Program-made: the position numbers and the translations under genes
NCBI GenBank assembly: GCA_014084085.1
Contig: NPFB01000211.1
Coordinates: 32,321-75,624 of the forward strand
Length of the DNA stretch: 43,304 bases
Source: Hondaea fermentalgiana
Lineage: Eukaryota; Sar; Bigyra; Thraustochytrida; Thraustochytriidae
Direction: 5' to 3'
Part shown: positions 1 to 9,359 of the stretch, one piece after another
Layout: every line of letters starts with the position of its first letter
Numbering within the stretch: the first letter of the stretch is position 1
The notes under the pieces: generated by a model
Told to the model about the DNA's origin: nothing
The model's input: only the letters and a program-made list of their open reading frames with translations
The model's database searches: none

Positions 1-362
1 GAATCACAAGATCAAAATTTCGGGTAATTTTTCGGGTAGTTTGTGTCGCTAGCCAGGGCTAGCAGCGTCATTCCAATTCTAACTTTTTTCTCCTTTTCTC
101 TTGAGTCTTCGCATTTTCGTCTCTCGCACCACCAAATTACACACGAAGCTTTGCGATGTCAGCAACAAATTTTATTCTTGCCAATGCCCTTTCGCGCCAT
201 GCAGCAAGGCACGCAATTTCGGACGCAGCAGCATAGCGCATAGAGACGTAGAGTGAAGGCAGAACGTACGAAGCGATGTCATGTCATGTCATGCTCGCTT
301 TTCTTCGCCATTGTGCGATTGCCGAGAAACTCCCTTCCTTCCCTTGCAGAGGCGTCAAACAT
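1..362. other. 3' flank of the GT31 gene, no gene seen
   Basis: This is the region downstream of the minus-strand glycosyltransferase stop. It is more AT-rich than the coding parts and has only short random open frames. It contains a small direct repeat of TCATG around 279-291. I see no RNA gene or conserved protein here. Confidence 0.5.
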
Positions 363-1532
363 TCAAGTGCGACTCTTGATCAAATAGGAAATAATCTTCA
401 CTTCTGTATCAGATCGAGGCCGCCGCGCGTGGCCGCCCAACCCTCTTGGCCAATCAGTCGGATGTGACGGGCACGCAGCGCGGTCCAAATGGCATCGCCA
501 CAACAGCTTCATCAATGGGGGCTCGACATAATGAAAGGTAATGGTCTGCATGGAGCAGCATTGCTGGGGAACAGCCAATCCAGCATTCTTCTTGTACTCT
601 TCATACCAGGAAGCCACGTTCTTGAACAAAAGCGTTGCTGGCTCGAACACGTGAAACAACTCGTCGCCCTTGAAGTCCAAGACTGGAAACACCTCTATGC
701 CAACTTCGGTCCGTAGACAGGATGCAATCGAGACGTCTTCTGCGCGCAGATGAAAAGGGGTATTAAGTTGCGTGCTACACGTTGGCCAATGCACAAGCAG
801 TTGTCGAACAGCCTCGCGCGTCAAAAAGAAACCCGCCCCGCCCGACAAAAAACAGTCTTGTTGTCGAGCACTAGTGCACAGTAAGCTGCCGCCCGCACGT
901 GCATCTGCGGGATTGATTGTGGAGAGATACGCGAGTAGTCGCGAGGGCATCACAAAGGTCACGTCGTCGACTTTGACCACATGTGCGAGCGCCTCAATAC
1001 CAAATTCATTAGCTGCAGCAGCGTAGCCCTCAACAAGACATTCCGACTTGTGCTCGCTAAAACAGCTGTACATGTTCGTATTCGTGGAATCCAAGTCTTT
1101 GCCCACATGGCGAACCTGAAAAGTAAAGCGGCCGGATCCAAACCAGGTCGCCCATGTTTCTTCGATCGCTTCTCGACGTTCCAGCACACGATCCGCTTCA
1201 AAAGGAGCTTGCATCACAAGCACGAGAACAACAAACCCCTTGTCCGCATCTTTGTCCACCTCTGGACTGCGTACAGCCCTCGGCATGACGTCCTCGCCCA
1301 GCATGAAGCGCCAGAACGAGTAGTACGTCCACAGCGCAAACAGCCCCAACGAAAGCCACAAGATCGCGGCTCCTACGTTGGCAACCCTACTTCTTTGCCT
1401 GCGGCTGCGGTGGCTGCTGCTGCTGTACCCGCCATGGCGACCTTCGCGCCGCGGCCAGATGCCGCTGTGCATCTTCCGGGCCCCGCCGCACGGGAGGCTT
1501 GCAGGTCTGCTGCGAGCGGGTGACTGCGCCAT
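363..1532 (-). CDS. GT31 glycosyltransferase, core-1 beta-1,3-galactosyltransferase-like
   Basis: This is a type II membrane glycosyltransferase of 389 residues, predicted to act in the Golgi lumen and add a galactose-like sugar from a nucleotide sugar. A basic cytosolic tail is followed by one membrane anchor at residues 53-74. The luminal part has an R-REAIEETW stretch (119-127) typical of GT31, SGGAGF (230-235), an ED pair (265-266) before a conserved Cys, and QQCCS...FHYV (323-335), which is characteristic of C1GALT1 and its relatives. The DXD-type motif reads KVDDVTF (187-193), so the third Asp of the usual DDD is Val. The ATG at 1532 has a strong CACC-ATGG context. The open frame continues further upstream but has no ATG there and becomes low complexity. 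The gene is divergent from the phosphatase-like gene at 1962. Family is fairly sure; exact acceptor is not known. Confidence 0.82.
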   Translation of the reverse strand: MAQSPARSRPASLPCGGARKMHSGIWPRREGRHGGYSSSSHRSRRQRSRVANVGAAILWLSLGLFALWTYYSFWRFMLGEDVMPRAVRSPEVDKDADKGFVVLVLVMQAPFEADRVLERREAIEETWATWFGSGRFTFQVRHVGKDLDSTNTNMYSCFSEHKSECLVEGYAAAANEFGIEALAHVVKVDDVTFVMPSRLLAYLSTINPADARAGGSLLCTSARQQDCFLSGGAGFFLTREAVRQLLVHWPTCSTQLNTPFHLRAEDVSIASCLRTEVGIEVFPVLDFKGDELFHVFEPATLLFKNVASWYEEYKKNAGLAVPQQCCSMQTITFHYVEPPLMKLLWRCHLDRAACPSHPTDWPRGLGGHARRPRSDTEVKIISYLIKSRT

Positions 1533-1961
1533 GGTGTCTGGCTCCACTTCGACATTGATTGAACACTCTGCAAAAGCAGCAGCGGCGCCTGGCCGACGGG
1601 GACAAGAGCATTCATTGGAGAGGCCAGCGACAGCGGGAGCGGAAGCGGAAGCGGAAGCGCGCGCGCTTGCGCAAGTACTTTGGACCAGGCCGTTTCGCTC
1701 CAAGACCGGCGCGGCTGCGCTCAGAACGTCCGTCAGCGTGCGTGAGACGGGCACGCGGAAAGACGGGATTCCAGAGCGCCAAGTTTGTCTTGCCCTGCAA
1801 ACGCGAGCGCTCCTTGGCGCTGCGCAAGAAAGGGAAAAAAGCCCTCTTTTGCTGCCCTCGCAGGGCGCGCACACACAGGGCACGCGCGTCTGTCGCTCTG
1901 CGCGAGCACATTGAGAGCGGGTGTAGCTACGTTTGATCACTCAGGATCAAACAACGTTTCC
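1533..1961. promoter_or_regulatory. shared divergent promoter region
   Basis: This is a 429-nt spacer between two start codons on opposite strands, so it must hold both promoters and 5' UTRs. It is GC-rich with GGAAGC/GAAGCG repeats around 1638-1660. No clear TATA box is seen. Confidence 0.5.
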
Positions 1962-2670
1962 ATGGCAGGGCTCATTCCCCCGCTTAACTATGGCATGGTC
2001 GAGGTCGACTTGCATCGCTCGGGCCTGCCCAACGAGCTTAATCTGCGCTTCTTGGAACAGCTCCAGCTCAAAACCGTAGTATACTTGGGTGGTGACGACC
2101 TTCTCGACGTTTCGTTTACGAGATTTCTCGAGGACCACAACGTGAATCTTGTGCATCTTGGTACGAGCGAATCGGTGCGTGCCCTCTACGCGCCCATTGG
2201 CGAGGAAACTGTACTAGAGGCGCTTCGAATCATTCTCGATCGTGCCAACCACCCTATGCTTGTCTGCGACCATCAAGGCTCGCATCGCACAGGTGTCGTC
2301 ATCGGAGCTCTGCGAAAATCCCTGCGCTGGTCGCTCACATCGATTTGGGACGAGTACAGACGGTAAGTAGTGCGCTCAGGCCTGGCAATCTACCAGGCGA
2401 ACCACGTCGGATGAATGCTTTGTGTATGATGTTAGAAGTCCTGCGTGAGCTGTTGTCCTTGCGATTTATTCAACCTGTTGCAGCTCCGATTGTAGCCAAA
2501 GACGCGAACGAAACGAGGGCAAACAAAGAGACTAACGCTGATGATGCGAACTGCGTAATCACAGATATGCTGGAAGCAAAGTTCGACCTGCCAATGAGCA
2601 GTTCATCGAACTCTTTGACACAGACCTTGTAGACGTCCCACCAAATCCACCAGATTGGTTCAAGCCTTGA
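1962..2670 (+). CDS. Siw14/OCA-type dual-specificity phosphatase-fold protein, active-site Cys replaced by Asp
   Basis: The protein has 168 residues in two exons: 1962-2362 and 2565-2670. The 202-nt intron starts GTAAGT, ends CAG and has an ACTAAC branch site at 2531-2536. Splicing joins CG to A to make Arg in the sequence DEYRRYAG. The frame then continues to NEQFIELFD, which matches the end of the Siw14/PFA-DSP fold. Siw14 relatives remove phosphates from inositol pyrophosphates. The opening PPLNYGMV and the loop DHQGSHRTG (P-loop, around 2268-2294) are typical. The catalytic Cys, five residues before the Arg, is Asp here, and a Cys sits one position earlier (VCDHQGSHR). It may therefore be inactive, as some yeast OCA paralogues are thought to be, or use another mechanism. 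The ATG at 1962 is in CCATGG context. Confidence 0.85.
2363..2564 (+). other. spliceosomal intron of the Siw14-like gene
   Basis: The donor is GTAAGT, the acceptor is CAG, and an ACTAAC branch-like motif lies 29 nt before the acceptor. It interrupts an Arg codon. Both joined halves match one conserved domain, which supports the splice. Confidence 0.85.
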
Positions 2671-3343
2671 TCAACCCTCGCAACGCGTTTTCCTTTTGTT
2701 CAGCAAGAGTGTTTCTCACGTTTCTATGATGTCTACACGCATGCAGAAACGAGCCCACGATCGAGAAGTCATCGAGCATTGTATCATTCGTTCATCCATC
2801 AGTAGCAGCATTGTTCAGGGAGAAGCACCGATTGGATTACTGACCTAGCTGGCTGGCTACCATGGCTAGAGAGAAAAAATAATAGTCTTTACCTTCGCGC
2901 AAAAGTCCGACCTCCTTGTATACCTTGCGCGGGTCCCGATGCGCCTGCTCGTACGCTCGCTGGCGCGCTCGCTCGCTCGCTCGCTCGCTCGCACGCGCTT
3001 GTTAAGCCTGCCAGCGATGCAGCTGCAGCTGCAGCGGGGAGTCGCCCGGACTTCGTCACCCTCAAGCACGCGCCGCAGTGCACACACACTTTTGCACAAC
3101 TAGACGAGCAGCAGCAACAAGAAGGAGACGAGGCACGCACCACCACGTTGGCAAACGCAAAACAAGCAATCCACATTACGGCTAGGCAGCAGCCGCGAGC
3201 AGAGGCCGCGGGCAGGAGGCCGCGAGCGGGAGACTGTCCGCGCGCAGAGTCCACGAAAAGCAGCAGGAGTAGCAGGAGCAGCAAGCAAGAGCAAGAGCAG
3301 GTGCAAGAGCAGCAAGAGAGCGCAAAGGTTGCACTTCGGAAAG
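2671..3343. other. intergenic and 5' UTR of sulfotransferase, tetranucleotide repeat
   Basis: This 673-nt spacer has no supported gene. It holds a (GCTC)n run at 2967-2992, a CTGCAGCTGCAGCTGCAG run near 3018-3035, and an AGC/AGAGC-rich purine tract at about 3252-3325 just before the sulfotransferase ATG. A 14-mer at 2874-2887 recurs right after the sulfotransferase stop (4577-4590). Confidence 0.5.
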
Positions 3344-4576
3344 ATGAGCTCCGACCAAGGGCTCAAGCAGCGGCGCAAGCCGACTGCTGACGCGGCGAGC
3401 AAATCGGACGCAAAGCCGGGCGCCAGCCAAACCGCTGCCCGTCCTCGCGCCCGCAAGGAGGAGTACTCGAAGCTCCAAATCTTGGGCGCCTTTCTGCTCT
3501 TCGGAGCGACGCTTGTGCTCAACCCGATGACCATTGGCCACTTCGGACTCATGACCTCCCCATGCGAGGGTAAATGCTACGTGAGCCCGGAAGAAAGAGA
3601 CCCTCATTGCGGGCCAGTGGATACCAAGCGTCTCGTCTACGTGCGCATTCCCAAGACGGGCAGCACCACCGTGGAGGCCATTGTACGCCAGCTAAACCAA
3701 AAGAAAAACTACAACAGGGTCGATGTTGGCGAGTCCGAGGACGCTGTGCACAACATCAAGACGTCGTGGTCTGTTGACGCCACTGCGGGCTACAATGACG
3801 ACGATCCGCGCCGGACCGCCAAGCGCAAGGGCGAATTTCTGTACAAGGTAGGCAACTCTGTCGTCTACCCGCCCTACCAAGGCCGCAACCGCACCTTCTT
3901 TTACGGCCACGTGTTTCACCTCAACTGGGAGCACGCGCTCGAATTGCCCAGACCGGGCTACGAGCACAGGATCCCCAAGTTCATTCTCGAGTTTCTCCAC
4001 ATCGATCGCCCGACCAAGGAGGATATGCAGGACGTCATTGAATTTTCCATTATGCGCAAGCCGTCGGAGCGCATGCGCTCCATGTATTACTATGTGCGCA
4101 CCCATGCCCGAAACGATAAATGGCGGGCAAACTACATCAAGGAAAAGGGAGATCTCTCCTTTGAGGACTGCCTGCTCAGCCCAGAGTGCGTGGAGCTCAA
4201 CGAGTTGCGCCGTTTCGGATCTCTGCAGACTACCTTTCTCTGTGGCTATGCGGACGAGTGCTATACGTATGGCCCTGCCGCGCTCGAGAAGGCCCTCACG
4301 AACCTCCGCGAGAAGATTCTCTTTGTCGGCACTCTTGAGCGTCTTCGCGAGAGCCTTTTGGTCCTCGAGAAGCTCCTCCCGACCTATTTCGAGGGCGTTT
4401 CCGAGCTTGAAGAGATGCCTCACAGGAAGAATTATGACGATACCAAGCGCGGCCTTAAACTTTCGCCCGAGGCCCAGGCCGTGCTCGACGAAATCGTCAC
4501 TAACGATGCCACACTCTACAAGGAGGCCGACCGGTTGCTCACGGAGCGCCTCGAGTCATGCGCCATTGCTGTCTAA
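3344..4576 (+). CDS. Golgi sulfotransferase, heparan sulfate/uronyl 2-O-sulfotransferase-like
   Basis: This 410-residue type II membrane protein is predicted to transfer sulfate from PAPS to a uronic-acid-type sugar in the Golgi lumen. It has a basic N-terminus and a membrane anchor around 46-66. The 5'-phosphosulfate motif is RIPKTGSTTV (101-110). FYGHVF (186-191) aligns with the stretch carrying the catalytic His of HS2ST. The 3'-phosphate motif IMRKPSERMRSMYYYVR lies at 236-252. The later FLCGY...EC region also matches HS2ST/UST. The ATG at 3344 (GAAAG-ATGAGC) is the first ATG of the frame; upstream sequence is repetitive 5' UTR. A broken copy of the last quarter of the gene lies directly downstream. 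The acceptor polysaccharide is unknown. Many thraustochytrids make sulfated cell coats, so a role there is an inference. Confidence 0.87.
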   Translation: MSSDQGLKQRRKPTADAASKSDAKPGASQTAARPRARKEEYSKLQILGAFLLFGATLVLNPMTIGHFGLMTSPCEGKCYVSPEERDPHCGPVDTKRLVYVRIPKTGSTTVEAIVRQLNQKKNYNRVDVGESEDAVHNIKTSWSVDATAGYNDDDPRRTAKRKGEFLYKVGNSVVYPPYQGRNRTFFYGHVFHLNWEHALELPRPGYEHRIPKFILEFLHIDRPTKEDMQDVIEFSIMRKPSERMRSMYYYVRTHARNDKWRANYIKEKGDLSFEDCLLSPECVELNELRRFGSLQTTFLCGYADECYTYGPAALEKALTNLREKILFVGTLERLRESLLVLEKLLPTYFEGVSELEEMPHRKNYDDTKRGLKLSPEAQAVLDEIVTNDATLYKEADRLLTERLESCAIAV

Positions 4577-4650
4577 AAAAAATAATAGTCAAAACCTTTG
4601 CCAAAACGTAAGTACGTAAGCATTTCACAGAGAAAGAGGGGTGCATGCCA

Positions 4651-4892
4651 CCTATTACGAGGGCGTTTCCGTTTCGAGCTTGAAGAGATAGCCGCCAAGC
4701 AGGGAGAACTATTGCAACATCACGTACGGTCTCGAGCTCTCGCCCGAGGCCCAGGCCGTGCTCGACAAAAATCGTCACAAACGATGTCGCACTCTGCAAG
4801 GAGTCCGACCGGTTGGTTACTTACGGAGCGCTTGGAATCTTGCACCATCGTCGTCAAAAATTTCCTAGCCCAAGTATAAGCATTTTCCAACT
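4651..4892 (+). pseudogene. decayed tandem copy of the sulfotransferase 3' end
   Basis: This stretch copies the last ~200 nt of the sulfotransferase gene plus some 3' flank (source about 4383-4630, offset about 269 nt). Conserved blocks include the CTATT.CGAGGGCGTTTCC start, CGCCCGAGGCCCAGGCCGTG, and the ACGGAGCGC...GTC end. It has a 5-nt insertion after GGGCGTTTCC, an extra base near GACAAAAATCG, further indels, and CAA in place of the stop TAA. It cannot encode the same C-terminus and has no upstream catalytic part, so it is a dead fragment. Confidence 0.85.
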
Positions 4893-6784
4893 TTGCGATC
4901 GTCGCCGCCGCCGCCCCCTTGGCTTTCCCTCTCCCTCGTTCGCTCTCGGTAAGGTATACAAATGAAGAATCCACCTCCTCTGGAGCAGCTGAGCCAAATC
5001 AATCTCTGTCAGTCAAACAGCCGTCCTGATCGTCACAGTTTCGGTGAGGCGAAGTTGGTCGAGGGGTACGCGCGCACACCTCCACGCATGCGCGCACACA
5101 CCCCGCCTGTGCTTGTGCACGCATCAGCATGTCCCATCACTTCGTCATCGCGCGAGAGCGCCTCCGTCATCCTGCACGTCCGTCGTCGCGGGCTGCGTCA
5201 CCACGAGCCATGCCGGACGCCAGACGTAGCCGCTCCGCGCTCCCAAGATGGTCGGTTGCTGTTGCGGGCGGGGACGGATCGAGAAAGCGGCCGAGAATTG
5301 GTTTCTGTGGCTCAGCCAAGAGCAAGAGCAAGAGCAAGAGCAAGAGCAAGAGCAAGAGCAAGAGCAAGAGCAAGAGCAAGAGCAGCAGCAGCTCGTGCAT
5401 GCCACAGCCGCAGCCGCCGGCGGGGTAGGGGCCCTAGCGCGGCTCCAATTTCGCCCACGGCCTCCGGCGCGCCGTGTAAGATGTGTCACGGCGTGTCGTG
5501 TCCACTCGGCCCCGGCCGGAGCAGACAGACGCTGCGCGCATCCGCGCAAAAGCTGACAATGATAGTATAGTATTGATTAGGGCGAAAGAGGAAGCAGTGG
5601 AACTGCGAGGTCGGTGACGCAGGAGAGAGGAAGGAAGCTTTGTTTGGCGAGCGTAGCTTGGGTTTCATGTCATTGGCCAGTGGTAGCCAGCCCCACTTGG
5701 CTGGAGGCGGCCGTGCCGATGGTGGAGGCAAGATCGGGATCGAAGATGTTCATCGCGGTCGGCATAGAGCTTCGTTCGCTCGCGTGGCGGTCTTCCTGAA
5801 AGTTGCCGCGCTGGCTGCAGTGCAGCGTGCTGGATGGAGGATGATGTAAAGGGTTTCCTGCTCGTCGTCGTCGCCGCCAGCGCCATCGACGTCTTCTTCT
5901 GCTTCTGCACTGCATCATCATCATCATTATCAATCATCCTTGATCATCTCGTGAACAAACACTGCAGCTGCAGCCGGCAGTGGCACGGCACCTGCCAGGA
6001 CTGCTGCAGCTGCTGCTCCCTCCCTTCCTCCTGCCTCGCGAGAAATGCTCCCGAGGTCCCCCGTCAAGTCGCCGCGAGCGAACTAACTAGCTCCAAAAGC
6101 TCGTGAGCCGTGGCAAGGGTGGCGAGCCGCTGCAGGCAAGAAAGCGAGAAAGTAGGGGCAAGCCGACGTGCGTGCTGGGGTGGATGACGACGATGCCTTC
6201 GTGATCGACCGATCGAAGGCGAGAAGAGTGGAATGACGAAAGAGGACCGACGGCCGGTCGAGTGATCGATCGAGTGATCGCATAGATAATGTAACGGGGC
6301 GCGTGTGTATACGATAGAGTCTACGAAGGCCGGATGGGGCGGCTTCGGGCCAAAAGCGGAAAAGCGAATCCAGAAGCGGGCGCGGCGGCGCGCGTGCAGA
6401 GGGCTCGGGCGCGGCGCGGCGCGGGCGGCGCGGGGACGCGGAGCGGGGACGCGGAGAGGCGCGGCGTGTTGCAGACTTTCGTGCGCGAGATCGTGCTGCG
6501 GAGTCGCGAGGCCGGACGAAGGCATCCAGGCGGAGATCGAGAATTCCTGCGCGCAAGGGCGCAAGCAAGCAAGCGAGCGAGCCCGTCTTTTACTCGCTCC
6601 CTCCCTCTCTCTCTCGCTCTCTCGCGCTATCGAGCGGAGAAGGCAAACAAACGAACGAGCGAGCGAGGCCGCGGCGCCGGCGCGGTGCGCATAAGTCTCG
6701 TGCGTTTTTTTTTACACGCACGCGGGGAGAGAATCTAGGTTGTTTCGCGGCGAAATCCCTTGAAAATAATAGAAGAGAACGAAG
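4893..6784. other. gene-poor stretch upstream of GPAT
   Basis: About 1.9 kb with no conserved protein. Open frames here are made by repeats (Ser-Lys, Gln-Glu or poly-Leu from one hexanucleotide array) or by GC-rich sequence. Trinucleotide-like CATCATCAT and CTGCAGCTGC patches occur at 5910-6020. GATCGATCGA-like repeats occur around 6200-6290. GCGGGCGCGG-rich and GCGAGCGAGC tracts lie at 6380-6670 near the likely GPAT promoter. A spliced or non-coding gene cannot be excluded. Confidence 0.4.
5319..5390 (+). repeat. (AGAGCA)n hexanucleotide array, about 12 copies
   Basis: A near-perfect 6-nt repeat, followed by a short AGC run. Depending on frame it reads Ser-Lys, Glu-Gln or, on the other strand, poly-Leu. 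This explains several misleading open frames. It is likely length-variable between strains. Confidence 0.95.
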
Positions 6785-9028
6785 ATGAGCGATCAAAACA
6801 ACAACGACGACATCCCCGAGATGAACGGCGCAGTGGACGCCGCTGTCGACCAAGACGAAAATGCCGAGACCAAGCTTGACGCCAACGCCGCCGAGACCGA
6901 CCAGAATGCAGAAGCCGAGGCAGATGCAAAAGCCAAAGCCGAAGCTGAAGATGAAGATGCTGTTGCGGAAGAAGATGAAAACGGAGACACCGTCTCGCCG
7001 CTCACTGCAGCCTACCTTTTCTCGCGCCCTGGGCTGCCCTCGGACCCGCGAAGCCTCCCTGCTGCCAGGAGCTCGGCCGGCAGCACCGCGTCCTCCTCCG
7101 AAGGAGCCGAGGGAGACGAACGCCAACACGACTTTCGCGAAGCCCTCAGCCGCACAACCAGCGAAGAAGTCGGCTACGATGTCGATATCGGTGGCGACGG
7201 CGACCGCGACCAAGACGGGCACGATGGCCACTATGCGACCGGATACAATGTCGACCATGTCGACGATGAAAATGACGATGACGACGACAGCGGCGAAAAT
7301 GAGCTCAAGTCACCTTTGAGCGGCGCCAATCACGCGTTCCTTAGCAAGGCGCGCAGAGACACGCAGTCCTCCTTCGCTTCGCTCATGAGCCTGGGCACCG
7401 ACGAAGACGACAATGCTGGTTTCGACCCGCGTCGCGTCGGCATGGAGAACGCGGTCTTTGGTGACTACGACTTGAAAAAGAGTCAATCTACCCAAGATTT
7501 TCTCCTCTCGTACATTGACGACGAAATGGCGCGACGAAACTTTCCCGGTCGTCTCTCAGTCATTGCCAACGAGAGCCTGACCGCACGTCGTCGTCGCCGT
7601 CGCGTTCACGAAACCGGTGCTGATTCCGTCCCCGAGGGCGACGAGGATATGAGCGACACCGAAGACGCCGCTGCTTCCCCGGGACGCGGGGCGGCGGGCC
7701 AATTCGGTCAAGAGTCCAAGAGTGGCGCCGGCACGAGCCCGCCCACATCCCCTACTGCGGCCTCGCCTGCATCGCCCGTTTTCCACGACTCTGTCGCCTC
7801 TCCGGACATGAAGACCAAAGTCATTGGCGGCGCCTCTGCAACTCCAGAACAGCCCGCCGAGTCTGCGCCGTCCACGCCGCGACACAGGAAACCCGAATCC
7901 AAGCTGGCTGCTGAAATCTTTGGCGCCGCTGCTGATGTCTACATGGAGGGCATCACCTCCATTGTTGACGACAACTTTTGGAAGTGTTTCGAAAGCAAAA
8001 AGCCGCGTCCTTGGAACTGGAACGCGTATCTTTGGCCCATGTGGGGCCTCGGTGTCCTGGTGCGCTACTTTGTGCTCTTCCCTCTGCGCATTGTAATCTT
8101 CGTGCTTGGCTGGGTGCTCTTTGGCATTGGTATGTTCGTTGTGCAGACGTTCTTCAGCAAAGGCGAACAGCGCACAAACCTCGAGCACCGCCTCATCATG
8201 ATGATGTGCGGCATCTTCTGTATCACATGGGGCGCAGTCATCCGTTACCACGGCTCGTACGTCAAGCCAAAGCCCGGACAGTGCCATCCGGTCTACGTCG
8301 CGAACCATACCTCAATGATCGACGTCATCATTTTGCAGCAGATGCGCTGCTTTTCCCTTGTTGGTCAGCGTCACAAAGGTATTGTGCGCTTTTTGCAAGA
8401 AGTCGTTCTCGGCACGCTTCAGTGCGTGTGGTTTGACCGTGGCGAGATCAAGGATCGGGCTGTCGTTGCGCAAAAGCTCAAGGAACACGCCCTTGACCCG
8501 GACCAAAATCCTCTTCTCGTCTTCCCCGAGGGAACATGCGTCAACAACGAGTACATTATCCAGTTCAAAAAGGGCATCTTCGAGATTGGCGTCCCCGTCG
8601 TGCCCGTCGCCATCAAGTACAACAAGCTCTTTGTCGATCCGTTTTGGAATTCCCGCCAGCAGTCCTTTCCCATGCATCTCGTCGAGCTCATGACGTCATT
8701 TTGCCTCATCTGCGACGTATGGTATTTGAAACCGCACGTTCGCCGTCCAGGCGAATCTTCCACACAGTTTGCTGCTCGTGTGAAGAAGTCCATTGCCGAC
8801 AAGTCCGGGCTCAAAAACGTCAACTGGGATGGCTACATGAAGTACTGGAAACCATCAGCACGCTACTTGCATGCTCGTCAGGAGATCATCGCCGACAAGC
8901 TTCGCCGCATTCATCTTCCAGATCGCGGATCTACGCCGGGTCTCCACAGCGGTTCGGAGGGTCCCGACGACGATCAAGACGACCACTCGCAGTCAAAAAC
9001 GCGTCTGCGCAAGACAAGCTCCATGTAG
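6785..9028 (+). CDS. glycerol-3-phosphate acyltransferase, GPAT3/4-like
   Basis: The protein has 747 residues and is predicted to acylate glycerol-3-phosphate at the ER, the first step of phospholipid and triacylglycerol synthesis. The first ~400 residues are acidic, Ala/Asp/Glu/Ser-rich and look disordered. Membrane segments follow at about 419-456 and 470-490. The acyltransferase core has VANHTSMID (505-513, the HX4D-type motif), WFDRGEIKDR, FPEGTCVNN (580-588) and VPVAIKYN, all as in animal GPAT3/4 and plant GPAT9. The C-terminal KNVNWDGYMK part also matches. GPAT3/4 are usually about 430-460 residues, so the N-terminal extension is extra. The ATG at 6785 is in GAAG-ATGAGC context. It is convergent with the kinase gene. 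In oil-rich thraustochytrids this would be a key lipid gene (inference). Confidence 0.9.
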   Translation: MSDQNNNDDIPEMNGAVDAAVDQDENAETKLDANAAETDQNAEAEADAKAKAEAEDEDAVAEEDENGDTVSPLTAAYLFSRPGLPSDPRSLPAARSSAGSTASSSEGAEGDERQHDFREALSRTTSEEVGYDVDIGGDGDRDQDGHDGHYATGYNVDHVDDENDDDDDSGENELKSPLSGANHAFLSKARRDTQSSFASLMSLGTDEDDNAGFDPRRVGMENAVFGDYDLKKSQSTQDFLLSYIDDEMARRNFPGRLSVIANESLTARRRRRRVHETGADSVPEGDEDMSDTEDAAASPGRGAAGQFGQESKSGAGTSPPTSPTAASPASPVFHDSVASPDMKTKVIGGASATPEQPAESAPSTPRHRKPESKLAAEIFGAAADVYMEGITSIVDDNFWKCFESKKPRPWNWNAYLWPMWGLGVLVRYFVLFPLRIVIFVLGWVLFGIGMFVVQTFFSKGEQRTNLEHRLIMMMCGIFCITWGAVIRYHGSYVKPKPGQCHPVYVANHTSMIDVIILQQMRCFSLVGQRHKGIVRFLQEVVLGTLQCVWFDRGEIKDRAVVAQKLKEHALDPDQNPLLVFPEGTCVNNEYIIQFKKGIFEIGVPVVPVAIKYNKLFVDPFWNSRQQSFPMHLVELMTSFCLICDVWYLKPHVRRPGESSTQFAARVKKSIADKSGLKNVNWDGYMKYWKPSARYLHARQEIIADKLRRIHLPDRGSTPGLHSGSEGPDDDQDDHSQSKTRLRKTSSM

Positions 9029-9359
9029 TTTGCAAGCAAGATATCCGTGGAGTAACAGCAGGCTGCTGAAGAGGGAATTCAAGGGCACGTGTGCAGCTAC
9101 ACGTGTCTTTCTCCTCCCAATATTTGGCCTCACACATTGCTTCGATTCCCCAACATCGTTGTAGAGAAGGCGAAAGGGGGAAGGGGAGGATAACCAAAAA
9201 CCACAAGAATGAGTGTAAAGAATGAAGCAATGCAAATCAAGTCCGTTATTTCACGTGAACATTCATTTGCTCGTTTCCGATTCAATTTATTGCGTGTTTG
9301 CCTGATTCCCAATCGATCTGAGAAGTAGAAAAGCTTCAAGTTTCGTTTCTTTTTCCGTT
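9029..9359. other. shared 3' spacer between GPAT and the kinase gene
   Basis: A 331-nt convergent spacer with no gene. It has a perfect 7-bp hairpin at 9086-9105 (CACGTGT, 6-nt loop, ACACGTG) and an AT-rich part near 9280-9360 where the two 3' UTRs probably end. Confidence 0.5.
9086..9105 (+). other. small hairpin in GPAT 3' region
   Basis: CACGTGT and ACACGTG are perfectly complementary around the loop GCAGCT. It lies about 58 nt after the GPAT stop. Each arm also holds a CACGTG box. A role in 3' end formation is possible but unproven. Confidence 0.5.

Noticed and set aside
1533..1940. Extended N-terminus of the GT31 protein
   Set aside because: The frame is open but has no ATG beyond 1532, is low complexity, and would bury the membrane anchor; the ATG at 1532 has a strong context.
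5129..5428. Ser-Lys-repeat, Gln-Glu-repeat and poly-Leu proteins
   Set aside because: All come from one (AGAGCA)n array read in different frames; no conserved sequence around it.
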